Source: Shinella zoogloeoides
GTDB lineage: Bacteria; Pseudomonadota; Alphaproteobacteria; Rhizobiales; Rhizobiaceae
Direction of reading: 5' to 3'
NCBI RefSeq assembly: GCF_022682305.1
Contig: NZ_CP093528.1
Coordinates: forward strand, 1,315,501-1,379,500
DNA: 64,000 bases
Part shown: positions 10,929 to 20,202 of the stretch, piece after piece
Position numbering within the stretch: position 1 is the stretch's first letter
Layout: each line of letters starts with the position of its first letter
Position numbers and translations under genes: made by a program
The notes under the pieces: generated by a model
Databases searched by the model: none
The model's input: only the letters and a program-made list of their open reading frames with translations
Told to the model about the DNA's origin: nothing

Positions 10929-11128
10929 CAAAAAAAAACAAGGCGTAGAGCCTTGTTTTACAGGTATCGCGTGATCTTTATCCGTTGTGCGGTGGCAGCG
11001 TCTGCGCGCGCCAAAGATCTGATCCTCCCAAGACTTGACCGCGAAATTGGCTGGAATTTGTACTTCCTGCCTGTTTTGTGGCCTGAAACTAGCCCAAAGC
11101 TTGGGCGTTGTCATCCGCTTTTTTTGCA
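10929..11128 (-). ncRNA. Candidate small RNA between the DUF1467 gene and proS (possible alpha-r45 family)
   Basis: On the minus strand a perfect 10-bp stem, AAAACAAGGC / GCCTTGTTTT with a five-base loop (10935-10959), is followed by a run of T residues (10931-10938). This is a textbook Rho-independent terminator reading leftward, but no convincing protein gene lies upstream on that strand. A promoter-like TTGTCA (11165-11160) stands 17-19 bases before a weak CACTGTAG element, placing a start near 11128 and giving an RNA of about 200 nt. A second hairpin, GCCCAA/TTGGGC (11092-11106), lies near its 5' end. I recall a Sinorhizobium sRNA family (alpha-r45) next to proS; that memory is unchecked. 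Confidence 0.5.
10931..10959 (-). terminator. Strong leftward Rho-independent terminator
   Basis: The stem 10935-10944 pairs with 10950-10959 (ten of ten bases) around a GTAGA loop. On the minus strand it ends in eight T residues before TGCC. In the rightward direction only four T residues follow, so the hairpin reads best for a minus-strand transcript. Confidence 0.75.
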
Positions 11129-11158
11129 TTTTTGCTACAGTGGAATAAAGTTTTTCGA

Positions 11159-11187
11159 TTGACAACCATTGCGCAATTTTCGTTATT
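11159..11187 (+). promoter_or_regulatory. Candidate proS promoter, sharing its -35 with a divergent promoter
   Basis: TTGACA (11159-11164) is separated by 17 bases from GTTATT (11182-11187). On the other strand the same bases read TTGTCA (11165-11160), the candidate -35 of the leftward sRNA. The proS leader would be about 180 bases. This is inferred from motifs only. Confidence 0.4.
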
Positions 11188-11373
11188 GGCGGCCCTGTTT
11201 TTCCGCCATCCTCGGCGAAACCGCCCAAGAGCGGTGGACAGTGCTTCCCACCACGACGCCCACTCGGCCTGCCGGGTTTCCTTCCTCCGGCGAAGCGTTT
11301 ATGAACGCGTGAAAATCAACGTCATTTTGCCCGATTCCCGAAATAGGGCGGATCAGTCACACCGGAAACCGAT

Positions 11374-12702
11374 ATGCGCCTTTCCCGCTTCTTCCTGACC
11401 ATCCTCAAGGAAAACCCCAAGGAAGCCGAGATCGTCTCCCACCGGCTCATGCTGCGTGCGGGCATGGTCAAGCAGCAGTCCCAGGGCATCTATACCTGGC
11501 TGCCGCTCGGCAAGCGCGTTCTCGACAAGGTGAACGCCATCATCCGCGAGGAGCAGAACCGCTCCGGCGCCGTCGAGCTCTTGATGCCGACGCTGCAGTC
11601 CGCCGAACTCTGGCAGGAAAGCGGCCGCTATGACGCCTATGGCAAGGAAATGCTGCGCATCAAGGACCGCCAGGAGCGTCCGATGCTCTACGGCCCGACC
11701 AACGAGGAGATGATTACCGACGTCTTCCGTTCGTTCGTGAAGTCCTACAAGGACCTGCCGCTCAACCTCTACCATATCCAGCTCAAGTTCCGCGATGAGA
11801 TCCGTCCGCGCTTCGGCACCATGCGCTCGCGCGAGTTCCTGATGAAGGACGCCTATTCCTTCGACCTCAACCGCGAAGGCGCCGTGCATGCCTATAACCG
11901 CATGTTCGCGGCCTATCTGCGCACCTTCTCGCGCATGGGCCTGCGCGCTATTCCGATGCGTGCCGACACCGGCCCGATCGGTGGCGATCTCAGCCACGAA
12001 TTCATCATCCTCGCCGATACCGGCGAGTCGGAAGTCTTCTGCCACAAGGACTTCCTGAACTTCGACATTCCCGGCGTGGACACCAACTTCGACGACGTCG
12101 CGGGCCTGCGCGCCATCTTCGACAAGTGGACCTCGCGCTACGCTGCGACCTCCGAAATGCACGACGCGCCGGCCTTCGAGGCGATCCCGGAGGGCGAGCG
12201 CCTGTCGGCCCGCGGCATCGAGGTCGGCCACATCTTCTATTTCGGCACGAAATATTCCGAAGCCATGGGCGCCAAGGTGCAGGGCCCTGACGGCAAGGAA
12301 CATACCGTGCATATGGGTTCCTACGGCATCGGCCCGACGCGCCTTGTTCCGGCGATCATCGAAGCCTCGCATGACGAGAACGGCATCATCTGGCCGAAGG
12401 CCGTCGCACCGTTCGAAGCCATCGTCATCAACATGAAGTCGGGCGACGAAGCCTGCGACGCGGCTTGCGAAAAGATCTACGGCGCGCTGCTGAACGCCGG
12501 CGTCGACGTGCTCTACGACGACAAGGACGAGCGCGCAGGCGCCAAGTTCGCCACCGCCGACCTCATCGGCGCGCCGGTGCAGGTCATCGCCGGCCCGCGC
12601 GGCGTCGCCAGCGGCGAGGTCGAGATCAAGGATCGCAAGACCGGCGAACGCGAGACGCTGACCATCGAGGCGGCCATCAACCGCCTGACGTCCGGCAACT
12701 GA
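11374..12702 (+). CDS. proS: Prolyl-tRNA synthetase, short alphaproteobacterial type
   Basis: Charges tRNA-Pro with proline in the cytosol. At 442 residues it is the short form: the catalytic class II core carries motif 2 ([16 protein letters not shown] near residue 149) and a C-terminal anticodon-binding domain, but there is no inserted editing domain of the kind found in the roughly 570-residue E. coli enzyme. The TNEEMITD segment near residue 109 is conserved. The ATG at 11374 begins MRLSRFFL. It heads a group with lolC and lolD on the same strand, 28 bases before lolC. Confidence 0.97.
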   Translation: MRLSRFFLTILKENPKEAEIVSHRLMLRAGMVKQQSQGIYTWLPLGKRVLDKVNAIIREEQNRSGAVELLMPTLQSAELWQESGRYDAYGKEMLRIKDRQERPMLYGPTNEEMITDVFRSFVKSYKDLPLNLYHIQLKFRDEIRPRFGTMRSREFLMKDAYSFDLNREGAVHAYNRMFAAYLRTFSRMGLRAIPMRADTGPIGGDLSHEFIILADTGESEVFCHKDFLNFDIPGVDTNFDDVAGLRAIFDKWTSRYAATSEMHDAPAFEAIPEGERLSARGIEVGHIFYFGTKYSEAMGAKVQGPDGKEHTVHMGSYGIGPTRLVPAIIEASHDENGIIWPKAVAPFEAIVINMKSGDEACDAACEKIYGALLNAGVDVLYDDKDERAGAKFATADLIGAPVQVIAGPRGVASGEVEIKDRKTGERETLTIEAAINRLTSGN

Positions 12703-12730
12703 TGCGAAGCCGGCGGTAACGGGAGGAAAC

Positions 12731-14035
12731 ATGGCTGACGCAGCGAGCGGTGCATCTGCAACCGAGGCTCAGGCCTTCAAGAAAAGCCGCCCGTTCTCCG
12801 CCTTCGAGCGGATGGTCGCCTGGCGCTACCTGCGCTCGCGGCGCAAGGAAGCCTTCATCTCGGTCATCGCCGGCTTCTCCTTCATCGGCATCATGCTGGG
12901 TGTGGCGACCCTCATCATCGTCATGGCCGTCATGAACGGCTTCCGCACCGAGCTGATCTCGCGCATCCTCGGCATCAACGGCCATATGATCATCCAGCCG
13001 ATCGATACGCCGCTGAACGACTACGCCAAGCTCGCCGAGCGCCTTTCAGCCGTCCCGGGCGTCACCATGGCGATCCCGCTCGTCGAGGGCCAGACGCTGG
13101 CGCAGGGCACGGTCGGCGGCGGTTCGGGCGCGCTGGTGCGCGGCATCCGCGCCGACGATCTCGCCAAGATGAAGGCCGTCTCCGACCATATCAAGGAAGG
13201 CGATCTCGTCGGCTTCGCGACTGGCGGCGTCGCTATCGGCTCGCGCATGGCCGAATCCCTCGGCCTCAGCGCCGGCGGCCAGATCACGCTCGTCGCGCCG
13301 GAAGGCGATGTGACACCGCTCGGCGTGAACCCGCGCGTGAAGACCTATACGGTCTCGGCCGTCTTCGAGATCGGCATGTCGGAATACGACGCCTCGATCA
13401 TCTACATGCCGCTGGAGGAAGCGCAGCTCTACTTCAACTCCGAGGGCGTCGTGCAGTCGATAGAGCTGTTCGTCTCGCATCCGGACGCCGTGGACGATCT
13501 CCGCCAGCCCATCGAGGCGGCGGCCGAGCGGCAGATCTTCATCACCGACTGGCGCCAGCGCAACCAGACCTTCTTCTCGGCCCTCCAGGTCGAGCGCAAC
13601 GTCATGTTCATGATCCTGACGCTCATCGTGCTCGTCGCCGCGCTCAACATCATCTCCGGCCTCATCATGCTGGTGAAGGACAAGGGCAGCGATATCGCGA
13701 TCCTGCGCACCATGGGCGCGACATCGGGCGCCATCATGCGCATTTTCTTCATGACGGGCGCGGCCATCGGCACGGTCGGCACCTTCGCCGGCGTCCTGCT
13801 CGGCGTCCTCGTCTGCCTCAATGTCGAATCGATCCGCCAGTTCTTCTCGTGGATTTCCGGCACGACGCTGTTCAACCCGGAACTCTATTTCCTCAGCCAG
13901 CTTCCGGCCGACATGAATTTCGGCGAGACGGTCTCGGTCGTCGTCATGGCGCTGGCGCTGTCGTTCCTCGCGACGATCTTCCCCGCCTGGCGCGCCTCCA
14001 AGCTCGACCCCGTCCAGGCCCTCCGGTACGAATAG
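12731..14035 (+). CDS. lolC: Lipoprotein-releasing ABC transporter permease (LolC/LolE family)
   Basis: Inner-membrane permease of the Lol system, which extracts outer-membrane lipoproteins for transfer to LolA. The 434-residue product has the MacB/FtsX architecture: one membrane helix near residues 42-66, a large periplasmic domain, then three helices near 290-315, 337-363 and 398-418. Many alphaproteobacteria have a single LolC/E protein that works as a homodimer, and only one permease gene is seen here. lolD follows after ten bases. Confidence 0.92.
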   Translation: MADAASGASATEAQAFKKSRPFSAFERMVAWRYLRSRRKEAFISVIAGFSFIGIMLGVATLIIVMAVMNGFRTELISRILGINGHMIIQPIDTPLNDYAKLAERLSAVPGVTMAIPLVEGQTLAQGTVGGGSGALVRGIRADDLAKMKAVSDHIKEGDLVGFATGGVAIGSRMAESLGLSAGGQITLVAPEGDVTPLGVNPRVKTYTVSAVFEIGMSEYDASIIYMPLEEAQLYFNSEGVVQSIELFVSHPDAVDDLRQPIEAAAERQIFITDWRQRNQTFFSALQVERNVMFMILTLIVLVAALNIISGLIMLVKDKGSDIAILRTMGATSGAIMRIFFMTGAAIGTVGTFAGVLLGVLVCLNVESIRQFFSWISGTTLFNPELYFLSQLPADMNFGETVSVVVMALALSFLATIFPAWRASKLDPVQALRYE

Positions 14036-14045
14036 GAAAGAACGC

Positions 14046-14732
14046 ATGGCTGCGCGCGTCGCTTTGGAACTGAAGGGCATCGAACGGCATTACGGCCAGG
14101 GCGAGACCGTGCTGTCGATCCTGAAGGGAGCCGATTTCGTCCTGAAAAGCGGCGAGACCGTCGCGCTCGTCGCGCCTTCGGGCACTGGCAAGTCGACGTT
14201 GCTGCATGTCGCGGGCCTGCTCGAGAAGCCCGATAGCGGCGAGGTTCTCGTCAACGGCCATTCCTGCGCCGATCTTTCCGACGACCAGCGCACCGCGATT
14301 CGCCGCAGCGAGATCGGCTTCGTCTACCAGTTCCACCATCTCCTGCCGGAATTCACCGCGCTGGAGAACATCATGATGCCGCAACTGATCGGCGGTCTCT
14401 CCAAGGGCGAGGCGCGCGAGCGCGCCGCCCAGTTGCTCGACTATATGCGCATCGGCCACCGCGCCGATCATCGTCCTTCGGAGCTTTCCGGCGGCGAGCA
14501 GCAGCGTGTCGCCATCGCCCGCGCCGTCGCCAATGCGCCGCTGGTGCTGCTTGCCGACGAGCCGACCGGCAACCTCGATCCGGAAACCGCCGGCTACGTC
14601 TTCGAGGCGCTGGAAGCGCTTGCCCGCCAGTCCGGCCTTGCCTCGCTCATCGCCACGCACAACCACGAGCTTGCCGGTCTCATGGACCGCCGCGTGACCA
14701 TCGAGGATGGCTTCGTGCGCGAGCTCGCCTGA
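14046..14732 (+). CDS. lolD: Lipoprotein-releasing system ATP-binding protein LolD
   Basis: ATPase partner of the LolC/E permease. The 228-residue product has a Walker A at APSGTGKST (near residues 43-51), the ABC signature [14 protein letters not shown] near residue 147, and Walker [13 protein letters not shown] near residue 170. The switch histidine follows in IATHNHEL. The [13 protein letters not shown] segment is typical of the LolD/MacB subgroup. It is encoded directly after the permease gene. Confidence 0.95.
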   Translation: MAARVALELKGIERHYGQGETVLSILKGADFVLKSGETVALVAPSGTGKSTLLHVAGLLEKPDSGEVLVNGHSCADLSDDQRTAIRRSEIGFVYQFHHLLPEFTALENIMMPQLIGGLSKGEARERAAQLLDYMRIGHRADHRPSELSGGEQQRVAIARAVANAPLVLLADEPTGNLDPETAGYVFEALEALARQSGLASLIATHNHELAGLMDRRVTIEDGFVRELA

Positions 14733-14754
14733 GTCTCGCGCACGTCTCGTCCGG

Positions 14755-15333
14755 TCATTCGTCCAGCCCGCAGATCGAGCGGGCGATCCCGTCCTTCCAG
14801 TCCTTGAGCAGCATGAACTGCGCCTTGCCGGCGACAGGGCCTCTATGCGTCTTGCCCTTGCCGGTCAGCACGTTGAGGTCGCATTCGCTGCCGCCGTTCG
14901 GATCGAGTGTGTCGTAGGACGAATAGGTATAGCCGGCGACGATGAAGTCGAAATTGCGATAGGCGACGGTCAGCGACTGCCGCCAGCGGTCGCGGCCTAC
15001 CGCGTCGTTCTTCGTGGTGATCGTGAAGGAGCCGTTGGCGAGTGCCGTCAGTTCCGGCTCCTGCCCGTACATGGTGAGATTGCCCCAGACGGAATTCGGT
15101 GCGGCAAGCGCCAGCGTCAGGCGATTTTCTTCCGGCTTGGCGAGATAGACATAGACCCCGTTGTCCTCGTCGCCGCCGTCGCCAGGCGTCGCCACCACGG
15201 CAAGATCCGGCGTGCCGTCCTTGTTCCAGTCGCCGCTCGCCATGGCGATGATCCGGTCGGCAGGAAACTCTTCGGCGGCTGCCATAGCGGGGAGCGCGGC
15301 CGAAAGCAGAAGGGCGGCAATCCAGGGCTTCAT
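14755..15333 (-). CDS. Secreted protein of unknown function with an FG-GAP-like segment
   Basis: A 192-residue protein with a clear signal peptide (MKPWIAALLLSAALPAMAAA, cleavage probably near residue 20). The mature start contains MASGDWNKDGTPDLAVVA, resembling a single FG-GAP/VCBS calcium-binding repeat. I do not recognise the rest; there are two cysteines near the C-terminus. The start at 15333 follows GGAGGACACGAA, a strong ribosome site; earlier in-frame methionines would lose the signal peptide. It converges on lolD, 22 bases away. Conserved hypothetical; the role is unknown. Confidence 0.75.
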   Translation of the reverse strand: MKPWIAALLLSAALPAMAAAEEFPADRIIAMASGDWNKDGTPDLAVVATPGDGGDEDNGVYVYLAKPEENRLTLALAAPNSVWGNLTMYGQEPELTALANGSFTITTKNDAVGRDRWRQSLTVAYRNFDFIVAGYTYSSYDTLDPNGGSECDLNVLTGKGKTHRGPVAGKAQFMLLKDWKDGIARSICGLDE

Positions 15334-15406
15334 TTCGTGTCCTCCATGTGATCGGGCGACCTTATTGCGGCGACAAGCGCCGGTCCAGAGGGGCTGTGGA
15401 AAGCTG

Positions 15407-15435
15407 TTGACATTGAAACAAAAAGAGAACAAAAT
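15407..15435 (+). promoter_or_regulatory. Candidate SOS promoter with a LexA-like box
   Basis: TTGACA (15407-15412) lies 17 bases before CAAAAT (15430-15435). The spacer holds AAAC-N7-GAAC (15416-15430), one mismatch from the alphaproteobacterial LexA consensus GAAC-N7-GAAC. A further AAAC follows at the same N7 spacing (15438-15441). A perfect box of this type precedes dinB at 23904-23918. A predicted start near 15442 leaves a short leader to the 28-codon ORF. Confidence 0.5.
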
Positions 15436-15462
15436 AAAAACATAAAAGGAAAGGGAGCCACA

Positions 15463-15549
15463 ATGACCGATTTTCTTCGTGATCTTGCAGCATTCACCTC
15501 CATGCTCATGTTCGTCGCCAGCTTCTCCGTCATCCTCTTCGGGATGTAA
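15463..15549 (+). CDS. 28-residue single-span membrane peptide, possibly SOS-induced
   Basis: ATG 15463 to TAA 15547-15549 encodes 28 residues: a short polar N-terminus with Asp3, Arg6 and Asp7, followed by a hydrophobic stretch of about 18 residues (SMLMFVASFSVILFG) long enough to cross the inner membrane. The ribosome site AAAGGAAAGGGAG (15446-15458) is excellent. A LexA-like box and a -35/-10 pair lie just upstream. Size, topology and promoter layout resemble Caulobacter SidA, a 29-residue SOS division inhibitor, and toxins such as TisB. That function is inference; sequence homology was not tested. Confidence 0.6.
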   Translation: MTDFLRDLAAFTSMLMFVASFSVILFGM

Positions 15550-15679
15550 CGTCTCCCTGAACAATCGTGTATCCGCAATGCATCCCGTGCGTGGAAAGCG
15601 GGTGCAACGGGCAAAGCCCTCTGGACGAGCCGGGTCCGAATCCGTTTAAGCTTCCTGCCTTGACCGGAAGGAAGATGAG

Positions 15680-18600
15680 ATGGCGGACGCAGCGCAGACG
15701 ACAGAGGGCGGGATGATCGCGGAAGCGCCGGAATTCGTGCATCTGCGCGTGCATTCGGCCTTCTCGCTGCTCGAAGGCGCCTTGCCGATCAAGAAGATCA
15801 TCGGCAAGGCCATATCCGACCAGCAGCCTGCCATTGCCATCACCGACACGAACAACCTGTTCGCGGCGCTCGAATTTTCGCAGAAGGCGGTCGGCGACGG
15901 CATCCAGCCGCTGATCGGCTGTCAGCTTTCGATCGACATGGAAGACGAGGGCGAGGGCGGCGAGCGGCGCGGGCCGCAGGCGCAGCTCGCCAAGCTGCCG
16001 TCCATCGTTCTCCTTGCCGCGACCGACGCGGGTTACACGCGCCTCGTCGATCTTGTCAGCCGTGCCTATCTCGGCGGCGAGAGCGGGCAGGCGATCCGCA
16101 TCGCCTATAGCTGGCTGGTGGAAGAGGGAACGGAAGGGCTGATCGCGCTGACGGGGGCGCTCGGCGGCCCGGTCGACATGGCCTTCCTCGCCGGCCAGCC
16201 TGCCGTTGGCAAGGCGCGGCTTGAGGCGCTGAAGCGGATCTTCGGCGACCGGCTCTATATCGAGCTGCAGCGCCATGGCCGCTATGACCGGCAGCATGAG
16301 CGACGCATGGTCGAGCTTGCCTATGCCGAGGACGTGCCGCTGGTCGCGACCAACGAGCCGTTCTTCCCGGCGCCTGATGATTATGACGCGCATGACGCGC
16401 TGATGGCAGTTGCGCATAACGCCATGGTCTCGGACGACAATCGTTTCCGCCTGTCGCCGGACCACTATCTCAAGAGCCGCAAGGACATGGCAAAGCTCTT
16501 TGCCGACCTGCCGGAGGCGCTTGAGAACACGGTGGAGATCGCAAGGCGCTGCTCCTTCGTCCTGAAGACGCGCGGCCCCATCCTGCCGCGCTTCACCGGC
16601 GCGACGGACGATGCGGAGGAAGCCGAGCGCGCGGAGGCAGCGGAATTGCGCCGGCAGTCCGTGGAAGGTCTTGAAAGCCGCATGGCGCTGCTCGGGCTGA
16701 CACCCGGCTATACCGAGCAGGACTATCGCGAGAGGCTGGATTTCGAACTCTCCGTCATCGAGCGTATGAAGTTCCCCGGCTACTTCCTCATCGTTGCCGA
16801 CTTCATCAAATGGGCCAAGCAGCATAACATTCCCGTCGGGCCGGGCCGCGGTTCGGGCGCGGGCTCGCTCGTCGCCTATGCGCTCACCATCACCGACGTC
16901 GATCCGCTGCGCTTCTCGCTGCTCTTTGAACGCTTCCTCAATCCGGAACGCGTCTCGATGCCCGACTTCGACATCGACTTCTGCCAGGATCGCCGCGAAG
17001 AGGTGATCCGCTACGTGCAGCAGAAATACGGCCGTGAGCAGGTGGCGCAGATCATCACCTTCGGTTCGCTGCAGGCCCGCGCGGCGCTGCGCGACGTCGG
17101 CCGCGTGCTGGAAATGCCCTACGGTCAGGTCGACAAGATCTGCAAGCTCGTGCCGAACAACCCGGCCAACCCGACGCCCCTCTACAAGGCCATCGAGGAA
17201 GAGCCGAAGCTGCAGGAGGAGGCGGAAAAAGAGCCGGTCGTCGCGCGCCTGCTCGATATCGCCCAAAAGATCGAGGGCCTCTACCGCCACGCCTCCACCC
17301 ACGCCGCCGGCATCGTGATCGGCGACCGGCCGCTCTCCAAGCTCGTGCCGATGTACCGCGATCCGCGCTCGGACATGCCGGTCACCCAGTTCAACATGAA
17401 ATGGGTCGAGCAGGCCGGCCTTGTGAAGTTCGACTTCCTCGGCCTCAAGACGTTGACCGTCTTGAAGACGGCGGTCGATTTCATCCGCAAGCGCAACATC
17501 GAGGTCAATCTCGAAAGCCTGCCGCTCGACGACCAGCTCACCTACGAGATGCTCTCGCGCGGCGAGACGGTCGGCGTGTTCCAGGTGGAAAGCGCGGGCA
17601 TGCGCAAGGCGCTGATCGGCATGCGGCCCGACTGCATCGAGGACATCATCGCGCTGGTGGCGCTCTACCGTCCCGGCCCGATGGAGAACATCCCGGTCTA
17701 TAACGCCCGCAAGCACGGCGAGGAGGAGATCGAGTCGATCCACCCGATGATCGACCATCTGCTCAAGGAGACACAGGGCGTTATCGTCTACCAGGAACAG
17801 GTGATGCAGATCGCCCAGGTCCTCTCCGGCTACTCGCTCGGCGAGGCCGATCTTCTGCGCCGCGCCATGGGCAAGAAGATCAAGGAGGAGATGGACAAGC
17901 AGCGCGCCCGCTTCGTCGACGGGGCGGTGAAGAACGGCGTGTCGAAGCCGCAGTCCGACCTGATCTTCGACCTGCTCGCCAAGTTCGCCAACTACGGCTT
18001 CAACAAGTCGCATGCCGCCGCCTACGCCATCGTCTCCTACCAGACGGCCTATCTGAAGGCGCATTACCCGGTCGAGTTCCTCGCCGCGTCGATGACCTAC
18101 GATATGTCAAACACGGACAAGCTGAACGACTTCCGGCAGGATGCCGGGCGCCTCGGCATCGAGGTCATCCCGCCGTCGGTGCAGACGTCCTTCGCCCATT
18201 TCGAGACGGGCGAAAGCCGCATCTACTACGCGCTCGCCGCCATCAAGGGCGTAGGCGAGGCGGCCGTGCAGCATATCGTGCAGGTGCGCGGCGATGCGCC
18301 CTTCAAGAGCCTCGAAGACTTTTGCGTGCGCATCGATCCGAAATTCGTCAACCGCCGCGTTTTCGAAAGCCTCATCGTCGCCGGCGCCTTCGATTGCTTC
18401 GGCCATGACCGCGCGGCCATGATCGCCGGCCTCGACCGTCTGCTCGGCGCCGCCCAGCGCGCGCAGGAGAACAAGACGAGCGGGCAGGGCGATATCTTCG
18501 GCATGGGCGCGGCGACGGGGCCGGAGGTCATCACGCTGCCCGCCTACACGCCCTGGCTTGCCTCGGAGAAGCTGCACCGCGAGTTCCAGGTGCTCGGCTT

Positions 18601-19180
18601 CTACCTCTCGGCCCATCCCCTCGATACCTACGCTCCGATCCTCGCCAAGATGCGCGTGCAGACTTTTGGCGATTTCTCCGCCGCGGTGAAGCGCGGCGCG
18701 ACCGCCGGCCGCCTTGCCGGCACGGTGACGTCCAAGCAGGAGCGCAAGACCCGCACCGGCAACAAGATGGGCATCGTCGCCTTCTCCGATTCCTCCGGCC
18801 AGTTCGAGGCGGTGCTGTTCTCCGAAATGCTGAACCAGTACCGCGACTTGCTGGAGCCCGGCAAATCGCTTGTCATGACCGTGCAGGCGGAAGAGCGCCC
18901 GGAAGGCATCGGCCTGCGCATCCAGACGCTCCGCTCGCTGGAGGAGGAATCGCTCCATACCCAGAAGGCGCTGCGCGTTTATGTCCGCGACAGCGGCCCC
19001 CTGCGCTCGGTCGCCGCTCATCTCAACACCAAGGGCGACGGCCTCGTTTCCTTCATCGTCATCAAGGACAGCGGCCAGCGCGAGATCGAGGTGGAGCTGA
19101 CGGAACGCTTCCGCATCTCCCCCGAGATCGCGGCCGCCATGCGCTCGACGCCGGGCGTGCTGGATGTGGAGCTCGTGTGA
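15680..19180 (+). CDS. dnaE: DNA polymerase III alpha subunit (DnaE)
   Basis: Replicative polymerase catalytic subunit. The 1166-residue product begins with the PHP domain (LRVHSAFSLLEGALPIKKII near residue 23), then the family C polymerase palm with PDFDIDF near residues 427-433 and a third aspartate in KFDFLGLKT near residue 581. The helix-hairpin-helix motif, an OB fold and a C-terminal tau-binding region complete it. Length and order fit DnaE1, not the SOS polymerase DnaE2, and no imuA/imuB genes are nearby. The ribosome site GGAAGGA precedes ATG 15680. Confidence 0.97.
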   Translation: MADAAQTTEGGMIAEAPEFVHLRVHSAFSLLEGALPIKKIIGKAISDQQPAIAITDTNNLFAALEFSQKAVGDGIQPLIGCQLSIDMEDEGEGGERRGPQAQLAKLPSIVLLAATDAGYTRLVDLVSRAYLGGESGQAIRIAYSWLVEEGTEGLIALTGALGGPVDMAFLAGQPAVGKARLEALKRIFGDRLYIELQRHGRYDRQHERRMVELAYAEDVPLVATNEPFFPAPDDYDAHDALMAVAHNAMVSDDNRFRLSPDHYLKSRKDMAKLFADLPEALENTVEIARRCSFVLKTRGPILPRFTGATDDAEEAERAEAAELRRQSVEGLESRMALLGLTPGYTEQDYRERLDFELSVIERMKFPGYFLIVADFIKWAKQHNIPVGPGRGSGAGSLVAYALTITDVDPLRFSLLFERFLNPERVSMPDFDIDFCQDRREEVIRYVQQKYGREQVAQIITFGSLQARAALRDVGRVLEMPYGQVDKICKLVPNNPANPTPLYKAIEEEPKLQEEAEKEPVVARLLDIAQKIEGLYRHASTHAAGIVIGDRPLSKLVPMYRDPRSDMPVTQFNMKWVEQAGLVKFDFLGLKTLTVLKTAVDFIRKRNIEVNLESLPLDDQLTYEMLSRGETVGVFQVESAGMRKALIGMRPDCIEDIIALVALYRPGPMENIPVYNARKHGEEEIESIHPMIDHLLKETQGVIVYQEQVMQIAQVLSGYSLGEADLLRRAMGKKIKEEMDKQRARFVDGAVKNGVSKPQSDLIFDLLAKFANYGFNKSHAAAYAIVSYQTAYLKAHYPVEFLAASMTYDMSNTDKLNDFRQDAGRLGIEVIPPSVQTSFAHFETGESRIYYALAAIKGVGEAAVQHIVQVRGDAPFKSLEDFCVRIDPKFVNRRVFESLIVAGAFDCFGHDRAAMIAGLDRLLGAAQRAQENKTSGQGDIFGMGAATGPEVITLPAYTPWLASEKLHREFQVLGFYLSAHPLDTYAPILAKMRVQTFGDFSAAVKRGATAGRLAGTVTSKQERKTRTGNKMGIVAFSDSSGQFEAVLFSEMLNQYRDLLEPGKSLVMTVQAEERPEGIGLRIQTLRSLEEESLHTQKALRVYVRDSGPLRSVAAHLNTKGDGLVSFIVIKDSGQREIEVELTERFRISPEIAAAMRSTPGVLDVELV

Positions 19181-19186
19181 GGAGAG

Positions 19187-19209
19187 CCCTGGCGCCTTGC
19201 GCGCCAGGG
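19187..19209 (+). terminator. Hairpin after dnaE
   Basis: CCCTGGCGC and GCGCCAGGG form a perfect 9-bp stem around CTTGC, six bases past the dnaE stop. There is no U-tract, but the site separates dnaE from the convergent LysR gene, so it may end both transcripts. Confidence 0.5.
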
Positions 19210-19253
19210 GATGACGTTTAGCTCAGTGGCGTTACGTGGATGCTCCGTGCCTC

Positions 19254-20102
19254 TCAGGACAGGGCGCGGCGAAGAAAGTCGTTCAGGCGCTCCACAGCCG
19301 GGCTGGCTGATCGCGGGTTGCGCAGGATGCTGATTTCCAGCTCGTCCAGACGCGGCAATCCCTCATTGGCTCCGATGATCCGCAAGGAAGGCGGCACGCT
19401 GCACAGCGCGAGGCCTGCGATGGCAAGACCGGCCTGCACGACCGCGACAAGACCCAGCAGGCTCGCGCTCGAATAGGTGCAGCGGTAGGCGCGGTCGCCT
19501 TCCGCAAGGGCCTTCAGGACGTTGATGCGCGCGGTGCAACCGGGTTCGAAAAGCGCGACGGGAAGCGGCTCGATATCCCAGGCGATATGGGACGGCGATG
19601 CGACCCAGACGAAAGGCTCCCGCCGCAAGATCTCGACAGGCTGCTCGGCCAGACGCGTAACGATGGCAAGGTCGATGCGCCCGTCTTCGACGGCCTTCGT
19701 CAGCGCGGTCGAAGGCTCGCACACGAGTTCCACCGTGACCCGCGGGTGCTCCGCCGCAAACTGGGCCAGGGCCGGCGGGAGCAGGAAGGCCGCGTAGTCG
19801 TCCGGAACGCCGAGGCGCACGCAGCCGCTCTCCTCCGGCCGCGTGACGCTTGCCCATGCCTCGTCCGACAGTTTCAGGAGCCGGCGGGCGTGGACCAGAA
19901 AATCCGAGCCGGCCGCGTTGGGCGTGACGGCCTTGGGACCACGGATCAGGAGCTGCTTGCCGACGGCCTGTTCCAGCCGTTGCATCTGCATGCTCACGGC
20001 AGACTGACTGCGCCCGATCCGCGGAGCGGCATTGGAAAAGCTGCCCGTTTCGACGACGGCAACAAAGGTTCGCAGCAGATCTATATCCAAGGGGTTCGTC
20101 AT
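19254..20102 (-). CDS. LysR family transcriptional regulator
   Basis: A 282-residue LysR-type regulator with an N-terminal winged helix (LLRTFVAVVETGSFSNAAPR near residue 9) and a periplasmic-binding-like effector domain. I chose MTNPLDIDLL at 20102; the frame extends further upstream but would cross the operator and enter the divergent gene. It is divergently transcribed from a DMT-family transporter gene, the usual arrangement for a LysR protein controlling an adjacent exporter. A 10-10-10 inverted repeat lies between them. The effector is unknown. Confidence 0.9.
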   Translation of the reverse strand: MTNPLDIDLLRTFVAVVETGSFSNAAPRIGRSQSAVSMQMQRLEQAVGKQLLIRGPKAVTPNAAGSDFLVHARRLLKLSDEAWASVTRPEESGCVRLGVPDDYAAFLLPPALAQFAAEHPRVTVELVCEPSTALTKAVEDGRIDLAIVTRLAEQPVEILRREPFVWVASPSHIAWDIEPLPVALFEPGCTARINVLKALAEGDRAYRCTYSSASLLGLVAVVQAGLAIAGLALCSVPPSLRIIGANEGLPRLDELEISILRNPRSASPAVERLNDFLRRALS

Positions 20103-20116
20103 GGTGCTATCAGTAT

Positions 20117-20146
20117 AACGAATAGAGCTCTCCAAATCTATTCGTT
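20117..20146. promoter_or_regulatory. Probable LysR operator between divergent genes
   Basis: AACGAATAGA (20117-20126) and TCTATTCGTT (20137-20146) are exact inverted repeats of ten bases separated by ten bases. The site begins 14 bases upstream of the LysR start codon and ends 56 bases before the transporter start. It likely serves autorepression and activation of the transporter gene. Confidence 0.7.
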
Positions 20147-20202
20147 TGATTGAGTTTCGCCGGACGGCGATAAGTCCTCTCAACCTGTTTTGAGAGGTCA
20201 GC

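Noticed and set aside
10711..11228. Open frames on the minus strand between the DUF1467 gene and proS (up to 151 residues)
   Set aside because: No ribosome site, no recognisable domain, mixed composition. They run through the candidate sRNA and its terminator, so they are better explained as chance frames over an RNA gene.
15680..19180. DnaE2 (SOS mutagenesis polymerase)
   Set aside because: The LexA-like box lies upstream, but a separate short ORF intervenes, imuA/imuB are absent, and 1166 residues with full C-terminal domains fits replicative DnaE1.
19540..19565. GGTTCGAAAA resembling a tRNA T-loop
   Set aside because: No acceptor or anticodon stem can be formed around it; it is within the LysR coding sequence.
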